A stretch of DNA of 64,000 nucleotides from Candidatus Margulisiibacteriota bacterium (GCA_025453605.1 JALOPZ010000001.1:615042-679041), one strand, 5' to 3'; shown: positions 1-8,197, counted from the first letter of the stretch. Notes: generated by a model not told the origin, from the letters alone. Made by a program: numbers and translations.

Positions 1-218
1 AACAGGAAGAGCCTTAAAGCCGAAGGGAAATTGGACCGCTCGAACAGTCCCCAGAGGAGGCCGATGACCAGGCAGCCGGTCAGGTTAACCAGCATAGTGC
101 CGTAGGGGAAGTCCCCGCTGGTAAAGCGATGGGTCAGCCCACCGACCCCGTAACGGAGGAGCGCCCCGATCATCCCACCCAATGAAATGGCTAAAAGCTT
201 GATCATCATGACCGTCAA
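1..218 (-). CDS. crcB: CrcB-type fluoride ion channel, partial
   Basis: The gene runs leftward off the window, leaving about 72 N-terminal residues. They contain IKLLAISLGGMIGALLRYG and then GTMLVNLTG, which match the CrcB/Fluc signature (GGxxGAxxRY followed by GT..VN), and they cover the first two membrane helices. CrcB proteins are small dual-topology membrane channels that export fluoride. I chose the TTG at 218 because GGAG lies 8 bases before it; in-frame ATGs at 209 and 206 are alternatives. I looked for a fluoride riboswitch in the short leader and did not find a convincing one. The family call is secure; the C-terminal half is not visible. Confidence 0.85.
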   Translation of the reverse strand, partial: MTVMMIKLLAISLGGMIGALLRYGVGGLTHRFTSGDFPYGTMLVNLTGCLVIGLLWGLFERSNFPSALRLFL

Positions 219-231
219 TGATTTTACTCCA

Positions 232-246
232 AATTAACAGTTAATT
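232..246. promoter_or_regulatory. Perfect 7-1-7 palindrome between divergent genes
   Basis: AATTAAC-A-GTTAATT is a perfect inverted repeat in the 87-base gap between leftward crcB and the rightward barrel gene. Its size and position fit a dimeric repressor operator. No regulator gene lies in view and chance in an AT-rich gap is possible. Confidence 0.3.
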
Positions 247-305
247 CATCACTCCTTAATATCTGACGATCATAATCGGGGCAGATAATATTTGGAGGTG
301 TCGGA

Positions 306-899
306 ATGTTGAGAAAAGCGTTGCTCTTGGCCCTGCTGGTCTGCTTGTCCGCCCCGGTTTCTTTGGCTGATGTCGAGTTCTGGTCGACGGATACGTTTCA
401 GCTAACCGGTTACGGGATAAACGTGATCCCGGAGTTTCGGATAAAGGAGAACATGACCAACTTTTACTATTTGCAGACTTACGTCGGGCCGAGCTGGGCC
501 CTGAACAAAAATCTGAAAATGAACGTCTACTATGGGCTTAAATACCAAAAGAGCGGCAACGACTGGGCCCAGAGCAGCTTAGGCTACCTTGACCTGATCT
601 ATTCATTTAAGCCCTTTAGCAACCGGGCGCGGCTGGAATGCGATCTGACAAATTCGGTCGTCAAATACCGGGACCAGCTGCAATTTAAACTTAACGGCTG
701 GTATTTGGCGGACGAGTTCTTTTACAACCTAACCGGCTCTTTTGCTGACGAAAATCGGCTATCAGCCGGCTATGCGACCAAAGTGTTTGGCGAAACGGAC
801 TTGAACCTGGGTTATTTGATCCGGGCGCAGAGAAGATCAGTTGCTCAGGCCTGGACTAACAGTGCGGCAATAATCTTGAACGCCGGCCTAAAGATTTAA
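306..899 (+). CDS. DUF2490-like outer-membrane beta-barrel protein
   Basis: A 197-residue protein with a clear signal peptide (MLRKALLLALLVCLSAPVSLA, cleaved near residue 21). The rest alternates polar and aromatic residues in short strands (for example YYLQTYVGPSW, MNVYYGLKY, LNLGYLIRAQ) and ends LNAGLKI, the pattern of a small beta-barrel. DUF2490 proteins are predicted outer-membrane barrels of about this length with no known function. The start ATG has a strong GGAGGTG site 6 bases upstream. It stands alone between crcB and pstS. The barrel reading is good; the DUF2490 name is from recalled family features. Confidence 0.65.
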   Translation: MLRKALLLALLVCLSAPVSLADVEFWSTDTFQLTGYGINVIPEFRIKENMTNFYYLQTYVGPSWALNKNLKMNVYYGLKYQKSGNDWAQSSLGYLDLIYSFKPFSNRARLECDLTNSVVKYRDQLQFKLNGWYLADEFFYNLTGSFADENRLSAGYATKVFGETDLNLGYLIRAQRRSVAQAWTNSAAIILNAGLKI

Positions 900-943
900 C
901 CGGGATTTAACATTGCCGTCATCAATAATTAATGGCAAAAATG

Positions 944-949
944 GATAAT
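944..949 (+). promoter_or_regulatory. -10 box for pstS, near-leaderless layout
   Basis: GATAAT (5 of 6 to TATAAT) ends 6 bases before the GTG start of pstS, so transcription would begin at or beside the start codon. No ribosome-binding sequence is present between the two. No convincing -35 is visible. Confidence 0.35.
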
Positions 950-955
950 TAACTT

Positions 956-1822
956 GTGAAAACCTCGCGCCAACTATTAAATAGTCTGGTCATTTTATCT
1001 TGTCTCTTGGTTATTTTGGCCTCAGGCTGCAGCCGTTCCCAGAAAGCGCTACAGATCAAAGGGTCGGACACGATGGTTAACCTGGCGCAGGCCTGGGCGG
1101 AACAGTACATGAACCTCCATCCGGAAACAGCGATCGCCGTGACCGGGGGCGGGTCGGGGACCGGGATCGCCGCGATCATTTCCAATGCTACCGATATTGC
1201 CCAGTGCTCGCGGAACATCAAGGAGAAAGAGGTCAAGCAGGCGGAAAAGAATTGCGTCCACCCGGTCGAGTGGCACGTGGCTAACGACGGGGTAGCCATT
1301 GCCGTTCACCCGGCCAATCCGGTCAGCAAACTGACGATCAAGCAGCTCTCGGATATCTTTACCGGCAAGGTCAAGAACTGGCAGCAGCTCGGCGGGGAGA
1401 ATAAGCGGATCGTCGCGCTCTCCCGCGAACGGAACTCCGGCACTCACGTTTTCTTTCTGGAAGAGGTCGTCAAACTGGGCCAGAAGAAGAACCCGAACGA
1501 ATTTGACGCCTCGGTCCTGATGATGCCGTCGTCGCAGGCGATCATCGAAGAGATCGCCGCTAACCGGACGGCGATCGGCTATATCGGCCTCGGTTACATG
1601 ACAAAACGCGAGAAAGCGGTGGCGGTGGCGAGGCGCGATGGGGAGCAATATGTTCTGCCTACGATCAAGAGCGTAATTAACAGGCAATACCCGATCTCCC
1701 GGTCGCTCCTTTTCTACACCAACGGCACTCCGTCCGGCGAAGTGAAGTCCTTTATCGATTTTGTCTTCAGCAAAGCAGGACAGGAGATAGTCCGGAAAAT
1801 GGACTTTGTGCCGATCAGATGA
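956..1822 (+). CDS. pstS: Phosphate ABC transporter substrate-binding lipoprotein PstS
   Basis: A 288-residue lipoprotein that captures phosphate outside the membrane and delivers it to PstCA. The N terminus has a signal sequence ending in the lipobox LASGC (Cys25). GSDTMVNLAQAWAE and TGGGSGTGIAAI match the phosphate-binding loops, and RERNSGTHVFF is the second conserved loop of the PstS family. The start is a GTG at 956. It heads the tightly overlapping operon pstS-pstC-pstA-pstB1-pstB2-phoU; the pstC ATG overlaps its stop codon by 4 bases. No PhoR/PhoB pair is in the window, so its regulation is not visible here. Confidence 0.95.
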   Translation: MKTSRQLLNSLVILSCLLVILASGCSRSQKALQIKGSDTMVNLAQAWAEQYMNLHPETAIAVTGGGSGTGIAAIISNATDIAQCSRNIKEKEVKQAEKNCVHPVEWHVANDGVAIAVHPANPVSKLTIKQLSDIFTGKVKNWQQLGGENKRIVALSRERNSGTHVFFLEEVVKLGQKKNPNEFDASVLMMPSSQAIIEEIAANRTAIGYIGLGYMTKREKAVAVARRDGEQYVLPTIKSVINRQYPISRSLLFYTNGTPSGEVKSFIDFVFSKAGQEIVRKMDFVPIR

Positions 1823-2700
1823 GACGCCCATTCGACTACATCATTGAAAAACTGGTTTTCTTCTCGGGGGTCGCTTCGATCCTTTTTGTGATCTTGATCT
1901 TCGTCTTTTTACTCAAAGAAGGCTTATCGCTTTTTGGTGAAGTAAGCATCCAGTCATTCCTCTTTAACGTCAACTGGTTCCCGATCTCCGACCCGCCGCA
2001 GTTCGGTATTGTGCCGCTCCTGCTTGGTTCCCTTTTCGTGACCCTGGGGGCGATCGTCATCGCCGTGCCGATGGGGTTGGCGGCGGCGATCTATATTTCG
2101 GAGTTCGCCCCGCGCTGGTTCGCCAATATCCTGAAGACCGGGATCGAGCTGCTGGCGGCAATTCCGAGCATCGTCCTCGGCTTTATCGGCATTGTCACGC
2201 TGGCGCCGTTCCTCAAGACGGTCTTCCGCCTGCCGAGCGGCCTGACGGCGCTGGCCGGTTCGATCATGCTGGCTTTCATGGCGATGCCGACGATCGTCTC
2301 GATCATTGAGGACGCGATCGTCTCCAATCCGAAGAGCTATAAAGAGGGATCGCTGGCGTTGGGAGCGACCCGCTGGCAGACCGTTTACCGGGTGACCATC
2401 CCGGCCGCTTCGTCCGGGATATTGGCGGCGATCATGCTCGGAATCGGCCGGGTGATCGGTGAGACGATGGCGGTCCTGATGATCACCGGTAACGCGGCGG
2501 TCATCCCGACCAGCTTTCTCCAGCCGGTTCGGACGCTGACGGCGACGATCGCCGCCGAGATGGGGGAGGCGGTCGCCGGGAGCGGCCATTACTATTCGCT
2601 CTTTGCGATCGGCATCATTCTTTTCATCATCAGCTTTATCATTAACCTGCTGGCCGACCTCTTTCTGCACCGGAGCAGGAAAGGGAAGCGTAAACGATAA
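1819..2700 (+). CDS. pstC: Phosphate ABC transporter permease PstC
   Basis: A 293-residue inner-membrane permease with six predicted helices. The cytoplasmic loop SLALGATRWQTVYRVTIPAA is the ABC-permease EAA motif (EGSLALGATRWQT...) that docks on the ATPase. AAIYISEFAP and GRVIGETMAVLMI are typical of PstC. It forms the channel with PstA and is fed by PstS. Start ATG overlaps the pstS stop (ATGA), indicating translational coupling. Length and motif set are normal for the family. Confidence 0.95.
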   Translation: MRRPFDYIIEKLVFFSGVASILFVILIFVFLLKEGLSLFGEVSIQSFLFNVNWFPISDPPQFGIVPLLLGSLFVTLGAIVIAVPMGLAAAIYISEFAPRWFANILKTGIELLAAIPSIVLGFIGIVTLAPFLKTVFRLPSGLTALAGSIMLAFMAMPTIVSIIEDAIVSNPKSYKEGSLALGATRWQTVYRVTIPAASSGILAAIMLGIGRVIGETMAVLMITGNAAVIPTSFLQPVRTLTATIAAEMGEAVAGSGHYYSLFAIGIILFIISFIINLLADLFLHRSRKGKRKR

Positions 2701-3545
2701 TGGATGCCAGGCAAAAAGAAAAGATCGCCGCGCTGGCCCTGCTGCTGATCACGCTCTTCGTCGTCACGCCGGTCGTTTTGATCTTTATCCTGGTCCTGGT
2801 CCGCGGTTTGCCGGCGCTGACCCCGGAGTTTTTGCTGGCGATGCCGCGCGACGGCATGCGGGCGGGTGGGATCTGGCCGGCAATCGTCGGGACGATCTAT
2901 TTAACGCTGGGCACGGCGCTCTTTTCGATCCCGCTCGGCATCCTGGCGGCGATATATTTGAACGAATACGCCCAGCGTAACTGGTTAACGCGGGTGATCG
3001 AGCTGGCGATCATCAACCTGGCCGGCGTCCCCTCGATCGTCTACGGGCTATTTGGCCTCGGCTTGTTCGTTACCTTCTTAAACATGGGCGCTTCGATCCT
3101 GGCCGGGTCACTGACCCTGGCGATCATGACGCTCCCGGTCATCATCACAGCGACCCGGGAAGCGTTGGGAGCGGTGCCGCGTTCGTTCCGCGAGGTTAGT
3201 TTTTCGCTCGGCGCCTCGCGCTGGCAGACGGTCCGCCATGTTGTTTTACCGAACTCGATCCCGGGGATCATCACCGGCGCCATTCTTGGCTTATCCCGAG
3301 CGGCCGGCGAAACAGCGCCGATCCTCTTTACGGTCGCTGCCTTCTACCTGCCGCGGCTGCCGAAGTCGGTTTACGACCAGGCGATGGTCCTCCCTTACCA
3401 TATATACGTTCTTTCCACCCAGGTGCCGAACGTCAGCGTGAAGATCCAGTACGGGACCGTGCTGGTCCTGGTCGGCATGGTTTTTATCATGAATATTCTC
3501 GCCTCCTGGCTGCGCGCGCGCTTAAGGAAGCGGAAGACATGGTAA
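2700..3545 (+). CDS. pstA: Phosphate ABC transporter permease PstA
   Basis: A 281-residue permease, partner of PstC, with six predicted membrane helices. The EAA loop reads EVSFSLGASRWQTVRHVVLP, and GLSRAAGETAPILFT is the conserved PstA helix that follows it. The ATG uses the last base of the pstC stop codon (TAATG), so it is coupled to pstC. It overlaps pstB1 by 7 bases. With two different ATPases encoded downstream, PstC and PstA could each contact a different ATPase subunit; this is inference. Confidence 0.95.
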   Translation: MDARQKEKIAALALLLITLFVVTPVVLIFILVLVRGLPALTPEFLLAMPRDGMRAGGIWPAIVGTIYLTLGTALFSIPLGILAAIYLNEYAQRNWLTRVIELAIINLAGVPSIVYGLFGLGLFVTFLNMGASILAGSLTLAIMTLPVIITATREALGAVPRSFREVSFSLGASRWQTVRHVVLPNSIPGIITGAILGLSRAAGETAPILFTVAAFYLPRLPKSVYDQAMVLPYHIYVLSTQVPNVSVKIQYGTVLVLVGMVFIMNILASWLRARLRKRKTW

Positions 3546-4279
3546 AGATCGAGGTCAAGGCTCTCAATATTTGGTACGACAAGCATCTGGCGGTCAAAAA
3601 CTTGAACCTCGAGATCGAAGCGAACGAGATCCTGGGGATCATCGGGCCGTCGAACAGCGGTAAGACCTCGTTTCTCAAGACCTTGAACCGGCTGAACGAA
3701 CTTTACCCGGGGACAAGGACGACCGGCGAAGTGCTGCTCGATCAGGACAATATTTTTACGGCGATCGATAAGCATCTGCTCCGCAAAAGGGTGGGGATCG
3801 TCTTTGCCCTGCCGCTCCCTTTGCCGCTCTCGATCTTTGACAATGTCGCTTACGGACCGCGTTTACACGGGGTCAGAAAAGTTGACGAGATCGTTGAGAA
3901 GGCCTTGCGGGCGGCGGCGATCTGGGACGAGGTTAAAGACCGTCTGCACACGAACGCCTTCAAGCTGTCGGGCGGGCAGCAGCAGCGGCTCTGTATCGCG
4001 CGGACGCTGGCGGTGGAGCCGGAAGTCATCCTGTACGACGAGCCGTGCTCCGGCCTCGACCCGATCTCCACGCTCAAGATCGAAGAGGCGATGCAGGAGC
4101 TGAAAAATAACTACACCCAGATCCTGGTGACCAACAATGTTAAACAGGCGGCCCGCGCCTCCGATCGGACCGCCTTTTTCCTGATGGGCGAATTGATCGA
4201 GATCGGGCCGACCGGCGAGCTTTTTACCGTTCCGCGCGATAAACGGACGGAAGACTACATTACCGGGAGATTCGGATGA
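3539..4279 (+). CDS. pstB1: PstB-family ATPase 1 with degenerate Q- and H-loops
   Basis: A 246-residue PstB homologue. Walker A is GPSNSGKT (36-43), the signature LSGGQ (143-147) is intact and Walker B ends YDEP (Asp167, Glu168). Two catalytic switch residues are missing. The Q-loop reads VFALPLPLP, with Ala90 where PstB has Gln (VFQ.PNPFP). The H-loop reads VTNNVKQ, with Asn199 where PstB has His (VTHN). The next gene shows the opposite pattern. I infer that this subunit supplies the signature motif to the partner's ATP site while its own site is weak or inactive. The reading frame is intact, so it is not a pseudogene. It overlaps both neighbours in the pst operon. Confidence 0.93.
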   Translation: MVKIEVKALNIWYDKHLAVKNLNLEIEANEILGIIGPSNSGKTSFLKTLNRLNELYPGTRTTGEVLLDQDNIFTAIDKHLLRKRVGIVFALPLPLPLSIFDNVAYGPRLHGVRKVDEIVEKALRAAAIWDEVKDRLHTNAFKLSGGQQQRLCIARTLAVEPEVILYDEPCSGLDPISTLKIEEAMQELKNNYTQILVTNNVKQAARASDRTAFFLMGELIEIGPTGELFTVPRDKRTEDYITGRFG

Positions 4280-5028
4280 GCATAATTGAAACTAATAAGC
4301 TTAATCTCTGGTACGGGACGTTCCAGGCTTTGATCGACGTCAACCTGGCAGTGGCCCAGAACAAGATCACCGCTTTGATCGGGCCCTCCGGCTGCGGCAA
4401 ATCGACCTTGCTCCGGGTCTTTAACCGGATGAACGATCTGATCGAAGGGGTGCGGCTGGCGGGGAGCGTCAAGGTAAGAGGGGCGGAGATACTGGGGGAC
4501 GGAACCGACCTGATCGCCCTCCGGAAAAAGGTCGGCATGGTTTTTCAGCGGCCGAATCCGTTCCCGTTGTCGATCTACGAGAACGTCGTCTACGCCCTGC
4601 GGATCCACGGGATCAGGGACAAGCAGAAGCTGGACGCGGCGGCGGAAAAGGCGCTTTCGTCCGTCCTGCTCTGGGACGAGCTTAAGGACAATCTGGGGGC
4701 CAACGCGTTGACCCTGTCGCTGGAGCAGCAGCAGCGGCTCTGCATCGCCCGCCTGCTGGCCGTGACCCCGGAGGTCGTGCTGATGGATGAGCCATGCTCG
4801 ACGCTCGATCCGCTGGCGACTATGCGCATCGAGGAGTTGATGATAGAATTAAAAAAGCGCTACTCAATTGTCATCGTGACGCACAACATGCAGCAGGCGG
4901 CGCGGATCTCCGACGATTGCGGCTACATGCTGCTCGGCGAGCTGGTCGAGCTGGGCGAGACCAAGCGGATCTTTACCGCGCCGCGCGACCAACGGACGGA
5001 AGACTACATAACAGGGAGGTTTGGTTGA
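4276..5028 (+). CDS. pstB2: PstB-family ATPase 2 with degenerate signature motif
   Basis: A 250-residue PstB homologue. Walker A GPSGCGKST (36-44), Q-loop VFQRPNPFP (Gln91), Walker B LMDEP (Asp171, Glu172) and H-loop VTHNMQQ (His203) are all canonical. The ABC signature, LSGGQ in nearly all members, is LSLEQ (147-151). In a head-to-tail dimer with PstB1, its catalytic residues would face the intact LSGGQ of PstB1 and make one consensus site; the second site would combine two defective halves. Start ATG overlaps the pstB1 stop by 4 bases. Both proteins share the C-terminal TEDYITGRFG of the family. Confidence 0.93.
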   Translation: MSIIETNKLNLWYGTFQALIDVNLAVAQNKITALIGPSGCGKSTLLRVFNRMNDLIEGVRLAGSVKVRGAEILGDGTDLIALRKKVGMVFQRPNPFPLSIYENVVYALRIHGIRDKQKLDAAAEKALSSVLLWDELKDNLGANALTLSLEQQQRLCIARLLAVTPEVVLMDEPCSTLDPLATMRIEELMIELKKRYSIVIVTHNMQQAARISDDCGYMLLGELVELGETKRIFTAPRDQRTEDYITGRFG

Positions 5029-5029
5029 T

Positions 5030-5701
5030 ATGAAAGACGGCAGAGAACATTTTCATCAGGAGCTGCATAAGCTCAACGACCTGATCCTGAAGATGGGGGC
5101 GATGGTCGAGAAAGCGATCTATAATTCGGTCGACGCGCTGAAAAAGAACAATCCGAAGATCGCCGGCGAAGTGATCGCCGCCGACGATCAGGTCGATCAG
5201 CTCGAGCTGACGGTCGACGATCTCTGTCTCGAGCTGCTGGCGACGCAGCAGCCGATGGCAGTCGACCTCCGGTTTATCACCACCGGAATGAGGATCGGGT
5301 CAGACCTGGAGCGGATCGGCGACCTGGCGGTCGATATTGCCCAGCGCGCTGTGGAGCTGTCGACCCAGCCGCTGCTCAAGCCGCTGGAAGACATTCCCAA
5401 GATGGCGGAGCTGGCGGAAAAGATGGTCCATAAAGCGCTCGATTCTTTTGTTAAACGTGACGCGGCGCTGGCCCGCAGCCTCTGGGCCGACGAAGAGAAG
5501 GCCGACGGCTACCGCGACCTGGTCACGGACGAGCTGACCGCGATCATTGCCCGGGACGCTTCGACCACGGCGCGGGCGCTGCCGCTGATCCTGATCGCCC
5601 GGCACCTGGAGCGGATCGCCGACCACGCCACCAATATTGCCGAAGATGTCGTCTACATGGCCGAGGGGAAGGTCATCAAACATGGTCCCAGACAGGTATG
5701 A
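5030..5701 (+). CDS. phoU: Phosphate transport regulator PhoU
   Basis: A 223-residue, all-helical protein made of two PhoU three-helix bundles. Each has the metal-binding acidic pattern: MRIGSDLERIGDLAVDIA in the first half and LILIARHLERIADHATNIA in the second. PhoU links the Pst transporter to phosphate signalling and limits uptake when phosphate is plentiful. I chose ATG 5030 because GGGAGG lies 10 bases upstream; a TTG at 5021 in the same frame sits directly on that site. It closes the pst operon. Confidence 0.93.
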   Translation: MKDGREHFHQELHKLNDLILKMGAMVEKAIYNSVDALKKNNPKIAGEVIAADDQVDQLELTVDDLCLELLATQQPMAVDLRFITTGMRIGSDLERIGDLAVDIAQRAVELSTQPLLKPLEDIPKMAELAEKMVHKALDSFVKRDAALARSLWADEEKADGYRDLVTDELTAIIARDASTTARALPLILIARHLERIADHATNIAEDVVYMAEGKVIKHGPRQV

Positions 5702-5707
5702 TATAAT
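5699..5707 (+). promoter_or_regulatory. Extended -10 promoter for ferredoxin gene
   Basis: TGATATAAT, a perfect extended -10 (TGn + TATAAT), overlaps the end of phoU and lies 21 bases before the ferredoxin ATG. The resulting short leader carries AAGGAGGG. No -35 box is evident, as expected for extended -10 promoters. Confidence 0.45.
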
Positions 5708-5728
5708 TGGTTAGCAAGGAGGGATATC

Positions 5729-5902
5729 ATGGTTACTGTTGATCAATCGCTGTGCATCGGTTGCGGGGTTTGCGTTGACATGTGCCCGGAAGTGTTCGTG
5801 ATGACTGCCGACGGTAAAGCTTCGACGGTTAAGAGCGAATGCGACCAGCACAATATGGAAGAGATCGCCCAGGCTTGCCCGACCGAAGCGATCGCGGTCT
5901 AA
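5729..5902 (+). CDS. Small single-cluster [4Fe-4S] ferredoxin
   Basis: A 57-residue electron-transfer protein. CIGCGVC supplies Cys9, Cys12 and Cys15, and the distal CPTEAI supplies Cys50, the ligand set of one [4Fe-4S] cluster. The extra Cys19 and Cys38 are placed like the disulfide pair of Thermotoga-type single-cluster ferredoxins; a disulfide here is inference. Start ATG has AAGGAGGG at good distance. It has its own extended -10 promoter after phoU. Its redox partner is not identifiable from the neighbours. Confidence 0.92.
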   Translation: MVTVDQSLCIGCGVCVDMCPEVFVMTADGKASTVKSECDQHNMEEIAQACPTEAIAV

Positions 5903-5907
5903 GCCAC

Positions 5908-7230
5908 TTGCTCAAGAAACTTGCCTACAGCGCCGGCGCGATCGCGACCGCGCTCTCCTATCAGGCATTTTCGACCTACATCCTGTTTTTTTACGTCGAC
6001 ACCCTAAAGTTGCCGATCTACCTGGCCGGGGTGGCGATGCTCGTTTACGGCATTTGGAACGCGTTTAACGATCCGCTGCTCGGTTTTCTTTCCGACCGGA
6101 CCCGGACCCGCTGGGGCCGGCGCATCCCCTATTTGCTGGGCGGTGCGGTCCCGTTCGGGCTGGCTTTTTGTCTCCTCTGGGTCCCGCCGTTCGAGGGGAT
6201 CGAACAGACCGGCTCCCTCCTGGCGTACTTTATCGTCATGATCTGCCTGTTCGACGGCCTGTACACCATGACCGTCCTCAACTGGGCGGCGCTCTTTCCG
6301 GAAATGTACCGGTCGCTGGGCGAACGGGCGCAGGTCAATGCCCTCCGTCAAAGTTTTGGGCTGGTCGGGTTGCTGCTCGGGATCGCCCTGCCGCCGCTCC
6401 TCTACAGCACTTACGGCTGGCCCAGCCTCGGCCTGGTCTTCGGCTGGATCATTTCGCTGGTCGTGATCGTCGCCGCCTGGGGGAGCCGCGAGCGGCAGGA
6501 GTACGTTAAGGACCGGCCGCTCGGCTTCTGGACCGCGCTCAAAACTACTGCCCGCAATCGGTCATTCGGGACTTTTGTCACGGCCAATCTGTTCAGCCAG
6601 TATACATTTACCCTGATCCTGGCGACGATCCCGTTCTTTGCCAAGTACGTGCTCCGGGCGGACCCGGCGGGGGTGACTGGTATTCTGGCCGCCGCCTTCC
6701 TGGTCGCCATTCCGATGCTCTTTGTTTGGAAAGCGGTCGCGGTCCGGATCGGCGCGAAAAAGACGATGATCACCGCGATGGTCTGCCTGGCCGGGGCGCT
6801 CGCCCCGCTGCTGATGATCAGCGATTACGGCCTGGTCGTGCTGACCGCCGGAGCGATCGGTGCGGCGCTGGCCGGTTTTCTTTTGTCTGCCGATCTGCTG
6901 ATCGCCGACGTGATCGACGAGGATGAGGTCAAGACCGGGGTCCGCCGCGAGGGGATGTACTTTGGGCTTAACGCTTTTATCACCCGTTTCGCGATCGGGC
7001 TGGAGGCGTTCAGCATGAGCACGGTCTTTATTGCCAGCGGCTACAATCCGTACGTCTTTACCCAGTACGGGGAGTTCAACAACGGGCTGCGCTGGCTGAT
7101 CGCCGGATTGCCGATCATTGCCCTGGGCCTCGGTTGCGGGATGATGCTGCTTTATCCCCTGGCCGGCAAGCGGCTGGAGGAGATGAGGGGGGAACTGGCC
7201 GCCGTCCAGGCCCGCAAGGGGATCGTTTAA
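5908..7230 (+). CDS. GPH-family sugar:cation symporter (MelB-like)
   Basis: A 440-residue membrane protein with about twelve predicted helices. GFLSDRTRTRWGRRIPYLL is the hallmark N-terminal motif of the glycoside-pentoside-hexuronide symporters, and DEDEVKTGVRREGMYFG is their conserved central loop. Members import oligosaccharides or glycosides with Na+ or H+. I take the TTG at 5908, directly after the ferredoxin stop, because homology starts with KKLAYSAGAIATAL. The ribosome site is weak, so coupling to the ferredoxin is possible. It could supply sugars to the glycosidases at 16736-24064; substrate cannot be read from sequence. It overlaps the 3' end of pyrB by 4 bases. Confidence 0.85.
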   Translation: MLKKLAYSAGAIATALSYQAFSTYILFFYVDTLKLPIYLAGVAMLVYGIWNAFNDPLLGFLSDRTRTRWGRRIPYLLGGAVPFGLAFCLLWVPPFEGIEQTGSLLAYFIVMICLFDGLYTMTVLNWAALFPEMYRSLGERAQVNALRQSFGLVGLLLGIALPPLLYSTYGWPSLGLVFGWIISLVVIVAAWGSRERQEYVKDRPLGFWTALKTTARNRSFGTFVTANLFSQYTFTLILATIPFFAKYVLRADPAGVTGILAAAFLVAIPMLFVWKAVAVRIGAKKTMITAMVCLAGALAPLLMISDYGLVVLTAGAIGAALAGFLLSADLLIADVIDEDEVKTGVRREGMYFGLNAFITRFAIGLEAFSMSTVFIASGYNPYVFTQYGEFNNGLRWLIAGLPIIALGLGCGMMLLYPLAGKRLEEMRGELAAVQARKGIV

Positions 7231-8168
7231 GCGCCGTTCTGACCGCCGAGAAGAAGAAAGAGGATCGCTGTTCGGACCGCCACGCCGTTGGTCACCTGTT
7301 CTAAAATCACGTTGAACGGCCCGTCCGCTACCTCGGAGGTTATTTCGACCCCCCGGTTGATCGGTCCCGGATGCATGACCACGACGTCTCTTTTCGCTTT
7401 TTTCATCCGTTCGGCGTTAAGGCCGTAGAGCTGAGAGTACTCTTCGATCGAGGGGAACAGCCCTTTCTCCATCCGCTCTTTCTGGATCCGCAGCATATTG
7501 ATAAAATCGGCATCGCCGATCTCGCGGTCCAAATGGTAGGAGACCCTGACCCCCATCTGTTCGATCCCGACCGGCATCAGGGTCGGCGGCCCGACCACCA
7601 CCACCTCGGCGCCCAGCTTCTTTAGCCCCCAGATATTGCTGCGGGCGACGCGGGAGTGGAGGATATCGCCGACGATCACCACTTTTTTCCCTCTCACCGT
7701 TTGGCGCTTGTCGATCATGGTGAAGATATCGAGCAGCCCCTGGGTCGGATGTTCGTTGAAACCGTCGCCGGCGTTGATGACCGAGGCGCTGCAGTTCTTC
7801 GCTGCCAGGTGCGGCGCGCCGCCCATGCTGTGGCGGATGACGATGCAGTCGAGCCCCATGACCTCCAGGTTCTTGATCGTGTCGATCAGACTTTCGCCCT
7901 TGACCACGCTGGTCGTCGACATCTGGACGTTGGTGATGTTGGCGGAGAGGATCTTGGCGGCGGTATTGAACGATGTGCGCGTCCGGGTCGATGGTTCGTA
8001 GAAGAGGGTTACGATATGTTTGCCGAGCAGGGTGGGGACTTTGGGGATCGGGCGCAGCATGATCTCTTTCATCGAGCGGGCGGTTTCGAGAATAAGCTTG
8101 ATCTCCTCAACGGAGAGGTCTTTGAGGCCGAGGAGGTCTTTTGAACGGAGCCCTTTGACCTTGTTCAT
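7227..8168 (-). CDS. pyrB: Aspartate carbamoyltransferase catalytic subunit
   Basis: A 313-residue enzyme that joins carbamoyl phosphate and aspartate in pyrimidine synthesis. STRTRTSF is the carbamoyl-phosphate loop, followed by the VKGESLIDT lysine loop, HPTQGLLDI, and MHPGPINRG near the C terminus. Length is normal for the catalytic chain. No regulatory subunit (pyrI) is adjacent; pyrF lies alone at 40573. The gene has a -10 box only 11 bases before its ATG within the palindrome shared with apbE. Confidence 0.96.
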   Translation of the reverse strand: MNKVKGLRSKDLLGLKDLSVEEIKLILETARSMKEIMLRPIPKVPTLLGKHIVTLFYEPSTRTRTSFNTAAKILSANITNVQMSTTSVVKGESLIDTIKNLEVMGLDCIVIRHSMGGAPHLAAKNCSASVINAGDGFNEHPTQGLLDIFTMIDKRQTVRGKKVVIVGDILHSRVARSNIWGLKKLGAEVVVVGPPTLMPVGIEQMGVRVSYHLDREIGDADFINMLRIQKERMEKGLFPSIEEYSQLYGLNAERMKKAKRDVVVMHPGPINRGVEITSEVADGPFNVILEQVTNGVAVRTAILFLLLGGQNGA

Positions 8169-8179
8169 CCTAAAGGACT

Positions 8180-8194
8180 ATTATATCATATAAT
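8180..8194. promoter_or_regulatory. Palindromic bidirectional -10 element between pyrB and apbE
   Basis: ATTATAT-C-ATATAAT is a perfect inverted repeat filling most of the 29-base gap. It contains TATAAT on each strand: leftward (85 to 80) preceded by TGA for pyrB, and rightward (8189-8194). The leftward box ends 11 bases before the pyrB ATG. The rightward box is only 3 bases from the apbE ATG, so apbE more likely uses TATCAT at 8184-8189. Confidence 0.4.
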
Positions 8195-8197
8195 CCG

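Noticed and set aside
219..305. Fluoride riboswitch before crcB
   Set aside because: A stretch with GGAGTGATG and TTAACTG recalls parts of the motif, but the pairing and the conserved GGNGATGG are absent and the leader is too short.
5021..5029. TTG start for phoU at 5021
   Set aside because: It abuts GGGAGGT with no spacing; the ATG at 5030 has correct spacing.
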